Below are positions 39,065 through 49,150 of a stretch of DNA of 64,000 nucleotides, in pieces. The DNA comes from Aquaticitalea lipolytica (lineage in GTDB: Bacteria; Bacteroidota; Bacteroidia; Flavobacteriales; Flavobacteriaceae). Within the stretch, counting starts at the first letter, position 1; each line of letters opens with the position of its first letter. The notes beneath the pieces are model-generated. The model was not told the DNA's origin and ran no database searches. It worked only from the letters and a program-made list of their open reading frames with translations. Position numbers and translations under genes: made by a program. The DNA is taken from assembly GCF_014641635.1 (NCBI RefSeq), contig NZ_BMIC01000005.1:106100-170099 (forward strand), in the 5' to 3' direction.

Positions 39065-39271
39065 ATGAAACTTTTTACTATTCTTTTATCAGTAATTGCA
39101 TTAGGATTAATTGCTTTTAATGCTACAAAATTAAATTTTGATGCCCTTTTTGAAGGCGAAAGCATTATTGCAATTATAACTATTGTAGCTTCACTTTGTG
39201 TTATTATTTTAATGCAAATTTTAAGAACCTCTAAACGTATAGAGCAACTATCAAAACGTAATAATAACTAA
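39065..39271 (+). CDS. Small two-helix membrane protein, unknown
   Basis: 68 residues with hydrophobic segments at about 3-19 and 33-50 and a basic tail RTSKRIEQLSKRNNN. Between the MarC gene (15 bp) and the oxidoreductase gene (1-bp stop/start overlap). No family recognised. Confidence 0.7.
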   Translation: MKLFTILLSVIALGLIAFNATKLNFDALFEGESIIAIITIVASLCVIILMQILRTSKRIEQLSKRNNN

Positions 39272-39873
39272 TGTTTGATGCGCTAATAATTGGTGGTGGT
39301 GCAGCTGGCATGTCTTGTGCATTAGTACTAGGTTCTGCTAAAAATAAACCTTATGCAGAACATAAGCATATTGGCATTATTGCACATCAGCGAACATCTC
39401 ATTTACAAAGCGCTTTGTTTAATAATGTTTTAGGGTTGGCTCCTGGCACTACAGGACAATCTATTTTAGAAAGTGGTATAAAACAGCTCACAGATTTGTA
39501 TCCTCATGTTGAGCAAATAAATGATGAAAAGGTTTCTGAAATAATTAAAACTACCGAAGGTTTTAAAGTGGTTACTAATAAAACAACTCACACCTCAAAA
39601 CTTGTTGTAATTGCAGTAGGTTATACTAATTTGCTAACAATAAAAGGACTAGAAAAACATATAGAATCTCATCCTAGAGCAGTTGCAGAAAAAGAACGTA
39701 TTTGGCTAAAAAACAACAATCATTTAATTGAAAACGGATTGTATGTTGCTGGCACTTTAGCTGGTTGGCGAAGCCAGTTTGCTATTGCTTCTGGTAGCGG
39801 AGCACAAGTTGCTACAGATATTTTAACGCTGTGGAATGATGGAAAAGATGCTCAAGTACACGATAAAGTTTAA
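39271..39873 (+). CDS. Short FAD-dependent pyridine nucleotide-disulfide oxidoreductase-like protein
   Basis: 200 residues. The N-terminal dinucleotide-binding motif IIGGGAAGMSCAL and a C-terminal GLYVAGTLAGWRSQFAIASGSGAQVA FAD motif resemble thioredoxin reductases. The NAD-binding insert and CxxC pair are missing, so it is a minimal FAD-binding relative, about 100 residues shorter than TrxB. Substrate unknown. Confidence 0.75.
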   Translation: MFDALIIGGGAAGMSCALVLGSAKNKPYAEHKHIGIIAHQRTSHLQSALFNNVLGLAPGTTGQSILESGIKQLTDLYPHVEQINDEKVSEIIKTTEGFKVVTNKTTHTSKLVVIAVGYTNLLTIKGLEKHIESHPRAVAEKERIWLKNNNHLIENGLYVAGTLAGWRSQFAIASGSGAQVATDILTLWNDGKDAQVHDKV

Positions 39874-39877
39874 ATTA

Positions 39878-41467
39878 TCATTCCTGGCTTAACTTTATTA
39901 CTTCTTCAATCATATCATCATTGGAATTTATAATTTCTTCGTAAACATTTCTGCCATATAACTGATCTGCCAAAGCTGCTTTTATTAACTTTTTCATTTC
40001 ATCATGGTAAGCTACAAATGTGACATTTGCATTTTCTTTAAGGTTTAAATAATCCTGAAACTTAATAACAACATCGTCACTAATTATAAAATTATTTATA
40101 AAGTCTTTTTGAGTGACATTCTCATATACTTTTCTGTCTTTATCTAACTCTTCAAAAACAAAATAACTAATATAGCCACTACGTTGAATGTAGCTTAAAG
40201 TTTCATTTTGTATACTAGTGTCTAAAGGCACAAAAATATCAGGAATAATACCTCCTCCTCCATATACAACCTTCCCTTTTGGCGTAGTAAATCTTAATGA
40301 ATCTGCAACCTTTATACTGTTATAATCGTTTAATTCGCCATTACGTTCGCGCTTATAATAATCTTTATAATAATTGTCATTATCTCCATTACTATATGGT
40401 CTTTGTATAGATCGTCCTGTTGGTGTATAGTAACGAGACACTGTTAATCTAACAGCACTCCCATCACCCAAAGCCATTTCTCGTTGTACAAGACCTTTAC
40501 CATAACTACGTCTGCCAACAATAGTGCCTTTGTCATTATCTTGCAATGCTCCAGCAACAATCTCGCTCGCTGATGCAGAATTTTCATTTATAAGTATAAA
40601 AACTTCACCTTCTTCAAAATCACCTTTGCGTGTTGCAAAGCTTTTTTCGACTTTACCAGATTTGTTTTTTGTAAACAAAATAAGCTTATCGTCTTCTAAA
40701 AATTCATCAACTATTTGCTCTGCAATCCCTAAAAAACCACCTGGATTGTCTCTTAAGTCTAAAGCCAGTTTTGTTGCACCTTGATTTTGAAGTTGGTCTA
40801 ACGCCTTTTTAAATTCTTTATAGGTAGATTCTGCAAAACGATTAATCTTAATATATCCAAGATCTGACGTAAGCATATAAGCAGCAATCACACTTTTTAT
40901 TGGTATATCTGATCGTTTTACAGTAAAATCGAGCAGTTTTTTTTGTCCTTTTCGATATACTTTTAGGTTAATTTTAGAGTCTTTTTCCCCTTTAAGTTTC
41001 TTAATAATTGCCTCGTTACTCCATTGTCTTCCAAAAATTGAATCGCCATCGGCTACAATAATTCTGTCGCCACTTTTTATTCCTGCTTTTTCGCTTGGAC
41101 CACCTTCAGTTGGTCTAATTACAGTAATTGTATCTCTATACGTATAAAAGCTAACGCCTATACCTACAAAATCACCTTTCATGTTTTCTGTAACACGTTG
41201 CAATTCACTTTTAGGTATATAAGTGGAATGAGGATCAAGATTACTTAAAATACCATTCACGGTAACATCGACAATGCTATCTGTATTAACATCATCAACA
41301 TACTCATAATCAATATAATCTATAAGTCTGTTAAGTTTATCCTTTTTACTATTTGAGGTAAAAAGCCTGTCTGAAGTATCTGTAAAATTTAGTTTTCCAC
41401 CAATAAAAACACCTGCCGCAACTGCAACTCCAGTAATTAGTGGTATGTATTTTTTTTGAAAACCCAT
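39878..41467 (-). CDS. S41 family C-terminal processing peptidase
   Basis: 529 residues: signal anchor (about 7-24), PDZ domain (about 90-170, GDFVGIGVSFYTYRDTI), and the S41 core with catalytic Ser in NENSASASEIVAGAL and Lys in RRSYGKGLVQ. It cuts C-termini of periplasmic proteins, as in tail-specific proteases. It overlaps the dCMP deaminase gene by 1 bp, in an operon with it. Confidence 0.92.
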   Translation of the reverse strand: MGFQKKYIPLITGVAVAAGVFIGGKLNFTDTSDRLFTSNSKKDKLNRLIDYIDYEYVDDVNTDSIVDVTVNGILSNLDPHSTYIPKSELQRVTENMKGDFVGIGVSFYTYRDTITVIRPTEGGPSEKAGIKSGDRIIVADGDSIFGRQWSNEAIIKKLKGEKDSKINLKVYRKGQKKLLDFTVKRSDIPIKSVIAAYMLTSDLGYIKINRFAESTYKEFKKALDQLQNQGATKLALDLRDNPGGFLGIAEQIVDEFLEDDKLILFTKNKSGKVEKSFATRKGDFEEGEVFILINENSASASEIVAGALQDNDKGTIVGRRSYGKGLVQREMALGDGSAVRLTVSRYYTPTGRSIQRPYSNGDNDNYYKDYYKRERNGELNDYNSIKVADSLRFTTPKGKVVYGGGGIIPDIFVPLDTSIQNETLSYIQRSGYISYFVFEELDKDRKVYENVTQKDFINNFIISDDVVIKFQDYLNLKENANVTFVAYHDEMKKLIKAALADQLYGRNVYEEIINSNDDMIEEVIKLSQE

Positions 41468-41898
41468 TATGAGTCTAAATCTTCAATTAATTGCAAATCT
41501 ATTCCTGCTTTCTCTAAAAATTGTAATCCAGAATTGTCTTTATAACCTTCTCTATAAACAACTCTTATAATTCCAGCTTGATGTATTAATTTACTACACT
41601 CTTTACAAGGTGATAATGTAATATATAGCGTAGCACCTTTACACGATTGTGTTGATGCTGCAACTTTTAAAATAGCATTAGCTTCGGCATGTAATACATA
41701 CCATTTTGTGTAACCTTCATCATCTTCACAATAGTTTTCAAAACCTGTTGGAGTGCCATTATATCCATCAGAAATAATCATTCTATCTTTAACAATAATA
41801 GCACCTACTTGTTTGCGCTTACAATGAGATAATTTTCCCCATTCCTCTGCCATTCTTAAATAGGCTTTGTCGTATCGTAATTGTTTCTTTTTTGGCAT
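41467..41898 (-). CDS. dCMP deaminase (ComEB-like)
   Basis: 143 residues with H70-A-E72 and P-C98-x2-C101 zinc motifs. The GAIIVKDRMIISDGYNGTPTGFENYC segment is typical of dCMP deaminases, which make dUMP for thymidylate synthesis. A small cytidine-deaminase relation is excluded by this motif. Confidence 0.9.
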   Translation of the reverse strand: MPKKKQLRYDKAYLRMAEEWGKLSHCKRKQVGAIIVKDRMIISDGYNGTPTGFENYCEDDEGYTKWYVLHAEANAILKVAASTQSCKGATLYITLSPCKECSKLIHQAGIIRVVYREGYKDNSGLQFLEKAGIDLQLIEDLDS

Positions 41899-42091
41899 TA
41901 AAATTTAATGTTTTGGGCGTTTTTATTTTTTAATAAAAATAAAACAAGCTTTCGGTAGTCGCTATTTATTTTTAAAATAAATGAGCTTCAACAATACCTC
42001 AATCTTTAACGCAGAACTATATAACGAATATAGTAGGTTAGTATTTTAATTTTTACAATTATGAGTTAAAATTTTATCAAAAATACAGTAT

Positions 42092-42682
42092 TCAAGAAAA
42101 TAACCTACTGTTAATAAGCATTGGTATTAGTAATCCAACAACAACTGCCGAAATTATCATTACCCAATCACGTTTAGAAAATCTAAAAAGAGTCTGGCAA
42201 ATAAATCCTATAAAAATGACAATAAAAGCAACAATAAGCTGACCAATCTCAATACCTAACGATATTTCTAAAAGGGTTATAAATTTATTATCCGTTTTAG
42301 TTAATAACGATTCAAATGCAGATAAATAACCTAAACCATGTACTAACCCGAAAAACAATGTGGTAAAAAACAAAATACCAGCCTTTTCGTTTTGTGCCTT
42401 TTTTCCTGCTGTAAACACATTGTATAAGGCTATAATTAAAATTGTAATTGGTATTAATAACTCTACCAACTGAATATTAACTCTTATAATATTAAACGTT
42501 GCTAAAAGCAATGATAATGAATGACCTATAGTAAAAACAGTAACTAGTAGTAATACTCTCTTCCAGTCCTTAAACAAATAAGGAAGGCATAGCACAATTA
42601 AAAATAAAATGTGGTCGTAGGCATTTACGTTAAGCACGTGATACATGCCATGTTGTATGTGAGGCAAAAAAGTATCGAACAT
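42092..42682 (-). CDS. HupE/UreJ-type membrane protein
   Basis: 196 residues, six hydrophobic segments. The N-terminus HILFLIVLCLPYLFKDWKRVLLLVTVFTIGHSLSLLLA and GLVHGLGYLSAFE fit the HupE/UreJ-2 family, with conserved histidines proposed for metal (nickel or cobalt) handling. No hydrogenase or urease genes are nearby. A strong promoter precedes it: TAACTTTG and TTTG on the minus strand (42705-42734). Confidence 0.8.
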   Translation of the reverse strand: MFDTFLPHIQHGMYHVLNVNAYDHILFLIVLCLPYLFKDWKRVLLLVTVFTIGHSLSLLLATFNIIRVNIQLVELLIPITILIIALYNVFTAGKKAQNEKAGILFFTTLFFGLVHGLGYLSAFESLLTKTDNKFITLLEISLGIEIGQLIVAFIVIFIGFICQTLFRFSKRDWVMIISAVVVGLLIPMLINSRLFS

Positions 42683-42704
42683 AAGTTTATTATTTGGGTT
42701 GAGT

Positions 42705-42734
42705 CAAAGTTACGATTTATAACCATTTGTCAAA
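42705..42734 (-). promoter_or_regulatory. Promoter of the HupE-like gene
   Basis: On the minus strand, TTTG (42731-42734), 18 nt, TAACTTTG (42705-42712). Good Bacteroidota consensus; about 23 bp from the ATG. Confidence 0.65.
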
Positions 42735-42803
42735 ATAAATTTTAACACATTCATTATGGCTAAAAATTATAATTATTAATGCTTTTAGGCTAATTTTATA
42801 CAC

Positions 42804-44066
42804 ATGTTTGCACTAGTAGATTGTAATAATTTTTATGCGTCTTGCGAGCGCGTTTTTCAGCCACAATTAAACAATAAGCCTATTGCTGTTTTGTCTAATA
42901 ATGATGGTTGTGTTATTTCGCGTAGTGATGAAGCTAAAGCTTTAGGCTTGCCTATGGGAGCGCCTGCTTTTAAGTACGAAGCGTTTTTTAAACAGCATAA
43001 TATTAGTGTGTTTTCGTCTAACTACTCGCTATATGGCGATATGAGCGAACGTGTAATGACTATTCTAAATCAGTTTACTCCAGATGTTGAGGTTTATAGT
43101 ATAGACGAAGCTTTTTTACAATTTAAAGGATTTGAAAATTATAACTTAAACGATTATGGTCTTCAAATGCGACAACGCATTCTCAAGTGGACAGGAATAC
43201 CTACTTGTGTTGGTATTGCGCCAACCAAAGCGCTATCTAAAGTGGCTAATAAAATAGCTCGCAAATTTCCGAAACAAACTAATGGTGTGTATGTTATAGA
43301 TTCTGAAGAAAAACGAATAAAAGCTTTAAAGTGGTTAAAAGTTGAAGATGTTTGGGGAATTGGCTATGGTTTACAAAAACGGCTGAAAGCCAAAAATTGT
43401 AAAACAGCTTACGATTTTATTCAGCTTTCTGATGATTGGATTCGTAATAATTTTTCAATCACAGAGTGGAAACTTAAAAAAGATCTTGAAGGTATCCCAA
43501 CTTTAGAACTAGACTATAAAGAACCTAAGCGTTCTATTGCAACAACACGTAGTTTTGAGTACACGTATTCCGATTTAGAAAATATTAAAGAGCGCGTATC
43601 TACCTTTGCTACTAGCTGTGCCGAAAAATTAAGAAAGCAAGGCTCTAGCTGCCATGTTATTATAGTGCTATTAAGTAGCGATAGACATAAAAAAGATTTA
43701 CCTCAACATAAAACCAGCAGGACCATAAGTCTCCCTTATGCCACAGACTCATCATTAATTATAAGCGATTGTGCAGTAAAAGCAGTAGCTTCAATATTTA
43801 AAGAAGGTATTAAATATAAACGTGCTGGAGTTATTGTTACAGGTTTGGTGCCAACCGACAATCATCAACTCAATTTGTTTCAGCATGAAAACCCAAAACA
43901 CAAACCATTAATGCAACGTATTGACGCTATAAATCATAAATACGAAGCAGCAAAAATAAAATTAGGAAATCAAGATTTAGAACGCACTTGGAAAATGCGT
44001 CAAGAACGCCTATCTTTAAAATATACAACCAATATTAACGAAATACTTACTGTAAAATGTCATTAA
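42804..44066 (+). CDS. umuC: Y-family DNA polymerase V subunit UmuC
   Basis: 420 residues. Catalytic motifs are FALVDCNNFYASCERVF near the start and SIDEAF (Asp-Glu pair) around residue 100; a little-finger/UmuC C-terminal domain follows. It carries out translesion synthesis with UmuD-prime. Its order with umuD is reversed relative to E. coli. A weak -7 element TAATTTTA (42791-42798) is close to the ATG. Confidence 0.94.
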   Translation: MFALVDCNNFYASCERVFQPQLNNKPIAVLSNNDGCVISRSDEAKALGLPMGAPAFKYEAFFKQHNISVFSSNYSLYGDMSERVMTILNQFTPDVEVYSIDEAFLQFKGFENYNLNDYGLQMRQRILKWTGIPTCVGIAPTKALSKVANKIARKFPKQTNGVYVIDSEEKRIKALKWLKVEDVWGIGYGLQKRLKAKNCKTAYDFIQLSDDWIRNNFSITEWKLKKDLEGIPTLELDYKEPKRSIATTRSFEYTYSDLENIKERVSTFATSCAEKLRKQGSSCHVIIVLLSSDRHKKDLPQHKTSRTISLPYATDSSLIISDCAVKAVASIFKEGIKYKRAGVIVTGLVPTDNHQLNLFQHENPKHKPLMQRIDAINHKYEAAKIKLGNQDLERTWKMRQERLSLKYTTNINEILTVKCH

Positions 44067-44506
44067 AATTTTTCACTCCAAAACATGCTTTAGAGTTTTA
44101 TACTCCAGACGAAACTCAAAGTTTAGACATTGTTTTAGCGCAAACTGGTATTTCGGCTGGTTTTCCTTCTCCAGCTGACGACTTTAGAGATAATAAAATA
44201 AGTTTAGATAGAGTTTTAGTAAAAAATAAAGAAGCTACTTTTTATGCCAAGGTAAGTGGGCAATCAATGATTGGTGCTGGTTTAGACGATGGTGATTTAT
44301 TAGTTGTAGATAAAAGTTTAGAACCAGAGCACAACAAGATTGCTGTTTGTTTTATTGATGGCGAATTTACAGTAAAACGCTTACAGGTTACTAAAGAAGG
44401 AGTGTTTTTACTACCAGCAAATCCTGCTTATGAGCCAATACAGGTTACTGAAGATAATAATTTTCAAATTTGGGGTATTGTAACTCACGTGATTAAGAGG
44501 ATGTAA
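44057..44506 (+). CDS. umuD: UmuD/LexA-like S24 self-cleaving protein
   Basis: 149 residues. The autocleavage site is Ala34-Gly35, followed by FPSPADD, with catalytic Ser70 (SGQSMIGAG) and Lys107 (FTVKRLQ). After RecA-stimulated cleavage it activates UmuC. It overlaps umuC by 10 bp, so the pair is translated together. Confidence 0.93.
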   Translation: MSLKFFTPKHALEFYTPDETQSLDIVLAQTGISAGFPSPADDFRDNKISLDRVLVKNKEATFYAKVSGQSMIGAGLDDGDLLVVDKSLEPEHNKIAVCFIDGEFTVKRLQVTKEGVFLLPANPAYEPIQVTEDNNFQIWGIVTHVIKRM

Positions 44507-44508
44507 AT

Positions 44509-44539
44509 AAAAAAACCTGCTAATCATTAAATTAACAGG
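44509..44539 (-). terminator. Minus-strand terminator between umuD and the CRISPR array
   Basis: On the minus strand, CCTG-TTAAT ... ATTA-GCAGG (44539-44516) is followed by seven T (44515-44509). On the plus strand no T-run follows. It would stop transcription coming leftward through the array. Confidence 0.55.
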
Positions 44540-44650
44540 CCTTGTACACAACATTGACCTATTCTTGAACCAGAATTTAGATTTTTTCAAAAATCTTTTA
44601 TAACATTAATAACTTCAATCATCTCTACGCAACAAACTAATATTTAACTT

Positions 44651-44696
44651 TATTGAAATTTTAAACGAAATTATATTTTTACTTGGCATTCGCAGT
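44651..44696 (+). CRISPR. Degenerate first CRISPR repeat
   Basis: Its last half (about 23 nt, TATTTTTACTT then GCATTCGCAGT with one change) matches the array repeat; the first half has many changes. It is followed by a normal 30-nt spacer (44697-44726). The part that pairs with tracrRNA is lost, while the promoter-like part is kept. Confidence 0.85.
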
Positions 44697-44726
44697 AGAA
44701 TATGATGTATATATATTCGAGTCACA

Positions 44727-47578
44727 GTTGTGAATTGCTTTCAGAATTGTATTTTTACTTAGCATTCGCAGTTTGTAACAAAATAACACAAAAAAGAAAC
44801 AGGTTGTGAATTGCTTTCAGAATTGTATTTTTACTTAGCATTCGCAGTTAACAATCAAACACACATTTCAGAGCTTGAGTTGTGAATTGCTTTCAGAATT
44901 GTATTTTTACTTAGCATTCGCAGTAAAGTAGCTATTAACGAAATGGCAAAATGGGTTGTGAATTGCTTTCAGAATTGTATTTTTACTTAGCATTCGCAGT
45001 CTTACCAAAAATAGCCGTAGAAATAGGTAAGTTGTGAATTGCTTTCAGAATTGTATTTTTACTTAGCATTCGCAGTTAAAGACGATCCAATTCAAGTTGG
45101 AGAGGTGTTGTGAATTGCTTTCAGAATTGTATTTTTACTTAGCATTCGCAGTTTTTTTTATCTAACTGAAGTTCGTACCCAGGTTGTGAATTGCTTTCAG
45201 AATTGTATTTTTACTTAGCATTCGCAGTCTTAAAAATAGCAACTATGATGTTTTAGATGTTGTGAATTGCTTTCAGAATTGTATTTTTACTTAGCATTCG
45301 CAGTTGGAAAAACAATTAACAGCAGCTGAAGCCAGTTGTGAATTGCTTTCAGAATTGTATTTTTACTTAGCATTCGCAGTCGATACGTTCCTTTTGGCGA
45401 GCTCATATCTGTTGTGAATTGCTTTCAGAATTGTATTTTTACTTAGCATTCGCAGTTAAAGTTATTGGCGCTTAACTCTGGATGCCGTTGTGAATTGCTT
45501 TCAGAATTGTATTTTTACTTAGCATTCGCAGTCAAAATCAAATACAAGTAACGCATTGCGTGTTGTGAATTGCTTTCAGAATTGTATTTTTACTTAGCAT
45601 TCGCAGTAAAAGATGCTTTGAGTGAACGCTCCAAAGTGTTGTGAATTGCTTTCAGAATTGTATTTTTACTTAGCATTCGCAGTCTGTATGTTATCGACCT
45701 ATTGTACACACTTGTTGTGAATTGCTTTCAGAATTGTATTTTTACTTAGCATTCGCAGTTACATTAACAGACCCTTGCAAGTAGTGGAAGTTGTGAATTG
45801 CTTTCAGAATTGTATTTTTACTTAGCATTCGCAGTATGCGCTTGGTCGCTATCTGTTGAGGATATGTTGTGAATTGCTTTCAGAATTGTATTTTTACTTA
45901 GCATTCGCAGTTTATTGTTAGGTGCTGCATTAATCCCTAAGTTGTGAATTGCTTTCAGAATTGTATTTTTACTTAGCATTCGCAGTTTTGCACCAGAAGG
46001 AACAGTAACACTTTCGTTGTGAATTGCTTTCAGAATTGTATTTTTACTTAGCATTCGCAGTACTAATAAAAACAAGAACTTTAGGAGGTAAGTTGTGAAT
46101 TGCTTTCAGAATTGTATTTTTACTTAGCATTCGCAGTCTACTGCTGAAAACATAGCAGAATATTTTAGTTGTGAATTGCTTTCAGAATTGTATTTTTACT
46201 TAGCATTCGCAGTCCGCTAAAGTGGAAGAAGTACGACGACCGGGTTGTGAATTGCTTTCAGAATTGTATTTTTACTTAGCATTCGCAGTCAAAACCCAAA
46301 TCATAATTTCCCTAAACCAGTTGTGAATTGCTTTCAGAATTGTATTTTTACTTAGCATTCGCAGTACCTCACAGTTATAAAAGTTGATCAAGTCGTTGTG
46401 AATTGCTTTCAGAATTGTATTTTTACTTAGCATTCGCAGTAAAAATTTGCTGTATATGTAGATTCTATTAGTTGTGAATTGCTTTCAGAATTGTATTTTT
46501 ACTTAGCATTCGCAGTTTTAAAATCTTTCTGTTTCTGTTTCTATTGGTTGTGAATTGCTTTCAGAATTGTATTTTTACTTAGCATTCGCAGTAAGGAGGA
46601 AAAAGAGAGACAAGACCAACTGTTGTGAATTGCTTTCAGAATTGTATTTTTACTTAGCATTCGCAGTACATGGTCAGTTTTGGAACTTACCTACTGTGTT
46701 GTGAATTGCTTTCAGAATTGTATTTTTACTTAGCATTCGCAGTGTTACAGTAACTGGACGTGACAAAGATTTTGTTGTGAATTGCTTTCAGAATTGTATT
46801 TTTACTTAGCATTCGCAGTCAATTGTTCAACATTATAAAGAAACAAGTAGTTGTGAATTGCTTTCAGAATTGTATTTTTACTTAGCATTCGCAGTAAGGA
46901 TTAAATTATGCACATTATTACCTCCGTTGTGAATTGCTTTCAGAATTGTATTTTTACTTAGCATTCGCAGTGACGATATTCTGATAAGTGAACTATAATG
47001 TGTTGTGAATTGCTTTCAGAATTGTATTTTTACTTAGCATTCGCAGTAAACGGTAACAACTTAATGTTTATGGTTGTGTTGTGAATTGCTTTCAGAATTG
47101 TATTTTTACTTAGCATTCGCAGTCTTCATACAAATTTCAAAAAGATAGTTGTTGTTGTGAATTGCTTTCAGAATTGTATTTTTACTTAGCATTCGCAGTT
47201 TTGAGTTTTGGAATAAGAAACATATTGTAGTTGTGAATTGCTTTCAGAATTGTATTTTTACTTAGCATTCGCAGTTTGAGCCCTTCCCAGACACACTCCC
47301 TAAGTGTTGTGAATTGCTTTCAGAATTGTATTTTTACTTAGCATTCGCAGTTAAACCTAAAAAAACAATAGTCATGATTGAGTTGTGAATTGCTTTCAGA
47401 ATTGTATTTTTACTTAGCATTCGCAGTATGCTCAATAAGTGTTGGATTGCCGTTTGGTTGTGAATTGCTTTCAGAATTGTATTTTTACTTAGCATTCGCA
47501 GTAAAAACAAAGGAAAGCCAAATACTAGACCTGTTGTGAATTGCTTTCAGAATTGTATTTTTACTTAGCATTCGCAGT
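44727..47578 (+). CRISPR. Type II-C CRISPR array: 38 identical 46-nt repeats
   Basis: Repeats begin GTTGTGAATTGCTTTC and end TTAGCATTCGCAGT. Starts are at 44727, 44803, 44879, 44955, 45031 and so on, the last at 47533-47578. There are 38 intact copies, all identical as far as I can read. With the degenerate repeat at 44651 there are 38 spacers: 32 of 30 nt and six of 29 nt. The crRNA sense is plus, since the 5' end of the repeat pairs with the tracrRNA anti-repeat at 53701. The array therefore runs towards cas2. Many spacers look like coding sequence of foreign DNA; targets cannot be determined here. Confidence 0.97.
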
Positions 47579-47752
47579 ATATCAATACTTATTAAATTGA
47601 TATACTGCATGTTAAGTGATTTGTTAGAATTTAAAATCTATACCTTTAAATGAGGTCGCGACTACGCTCGACCTGACATTTTCGTTTCTAAGATGAATAA
47701 ATTCTGGAACAACCCGGATTACTATCTTGACTGGACAGCAGACAGATTAGGC
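47579..47752. other. Array-cas2 spacer region with a hairpin and a REP-like fragment
   Basis: ATATCAAT (47579-47586) / ATTGATAT (47596-47603) forms a hairpin directly after the last repeat. A second inverted repeat, AGGTCG/CGACCT (47653-47674), resembles dispersed Bacteroidota repeats. This side adjoins the cas genes and an intact repeat, so it may be the acquisition leader. Confidence 0.5.
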
Positions 47753-48206
<454 letters not shown>

Positions 48207-48253
48207 GTTACTATTTTAAAGTTGTTTCAGTTGTATTTTCGCTTATTATAACA

Positions 48254-49150
48254 TCATTCAAAAACAGGATACAACACCTTTCTACTAATCCCTGCAAAAC
48301 ACTCATACAAACTATTGGTGGTTCTACTCATAGCTACCATTAAGGGGCTTTTGTTTCCATCTATTACCACATCTATAACTGGGAGTTGCAATAAATGGGT
48401 TTTTAAATCTGTTGTTAACGTTTCATAATCTTTATTTAATTGCACCATATCATTCACCAACACATCTACATATACCCGATAAGGTTCCATAATATCATCT
48501 GCCAAACAAAATGCATTGTATTTGTTTCTATGAAAAACTCCTACCGATGGCAGCATGCCACTACTTACTAAGGCGCGTGCTGTAATGCCCCGTAATATGG
48601 CATAACCATAATTCAATAAGTTATTGGGAGGTGCTTCTTTTTGCCCTCTGGTAAAGTTTTCTATACCAAAAATGTGTTGCCAATAATATACTGCTGCCCT
48701 ACTTTCGTGGTTTTCGGTATCCCCACTTTTAACTTCATTTACCCATTTGTGCATTTTTCGTGCGGGAATGCCTTGATTATCCATAAAATTGGCTTGGTTC
48801 TGTATTTTGGCACTAATGGTTTGCTGCCACAAATTTTTCTTTAACGGCATACTGGCATTTAATTGATGGCGCATCCGTTCGGTCTGTTCACTATGCCCCA
48901 CCAAAGGCTGTAACAGACTAATTGGTAAATGATATCCATCACAACTTATAACAGCCGCATTGTTTTGTATCAGTCTTGATAGCAAACCATTACTTATGGT
49001 TATTTGTTGATTTTCCAGTACTACCATGCCAATATCTTCAATAGGTATCGTTTTAGTTGGCGTATCCGCTTCTGGATAATTGATTACCAACTGTTGGTTC
49101 TTGGTGCTTAAATAGGCAGGGTTACTGAAAAATAAGGTGCGTTTAATCAT
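48254..49150 (-). CDS. cas1: CRISPR-associated endonuclease Cas1
   Basis: 298 residues of type II Cas1. The metal ligands are E149 (HESRAAVYYW), H207 (SVGVFHRNKYNAF) and E222 (IMEPYR), matching the spacing seen in other type II Cas1. It integrates protospacers with Cas2. It overlaps cas9 by 8 bp, so the two are translated together. Confidence 0.96.
   Translation of the reverse strand: MIKRTLFFSNPAYLSTKNQQLVINYPEADTPTKTIPIEDIGMVVLENQQITISNGLLSRLIQNNAAVISCDGYHLPISLLQPLVGHSEQTERMRHQLNASMPLKKNLWQQTISAKIQNQANFMDNQGIPARKMHKWVNEVKSGDTENHESRAAVYYWQHIFGIENFTRGQKEAPPNNLLNYGYAILRGITARALVSSGMLPSVGVFHRNKYNAFCLADDIMEPYRVYVDVLVNDMVQLNKDYETLTTDLKTHLLQLPVIDVVIDGNKSPLMVAMSRTTNSLYECFAGISRKVLYPVFE

Noticed and set aside
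45818..46075. Minus-strand reading frame inside the CRISPR array with a repeating peptide
   Set aside because: It is the CRISPR repeat translated; the repeating KNTILKAIHN peptide comes from the repeat itself.
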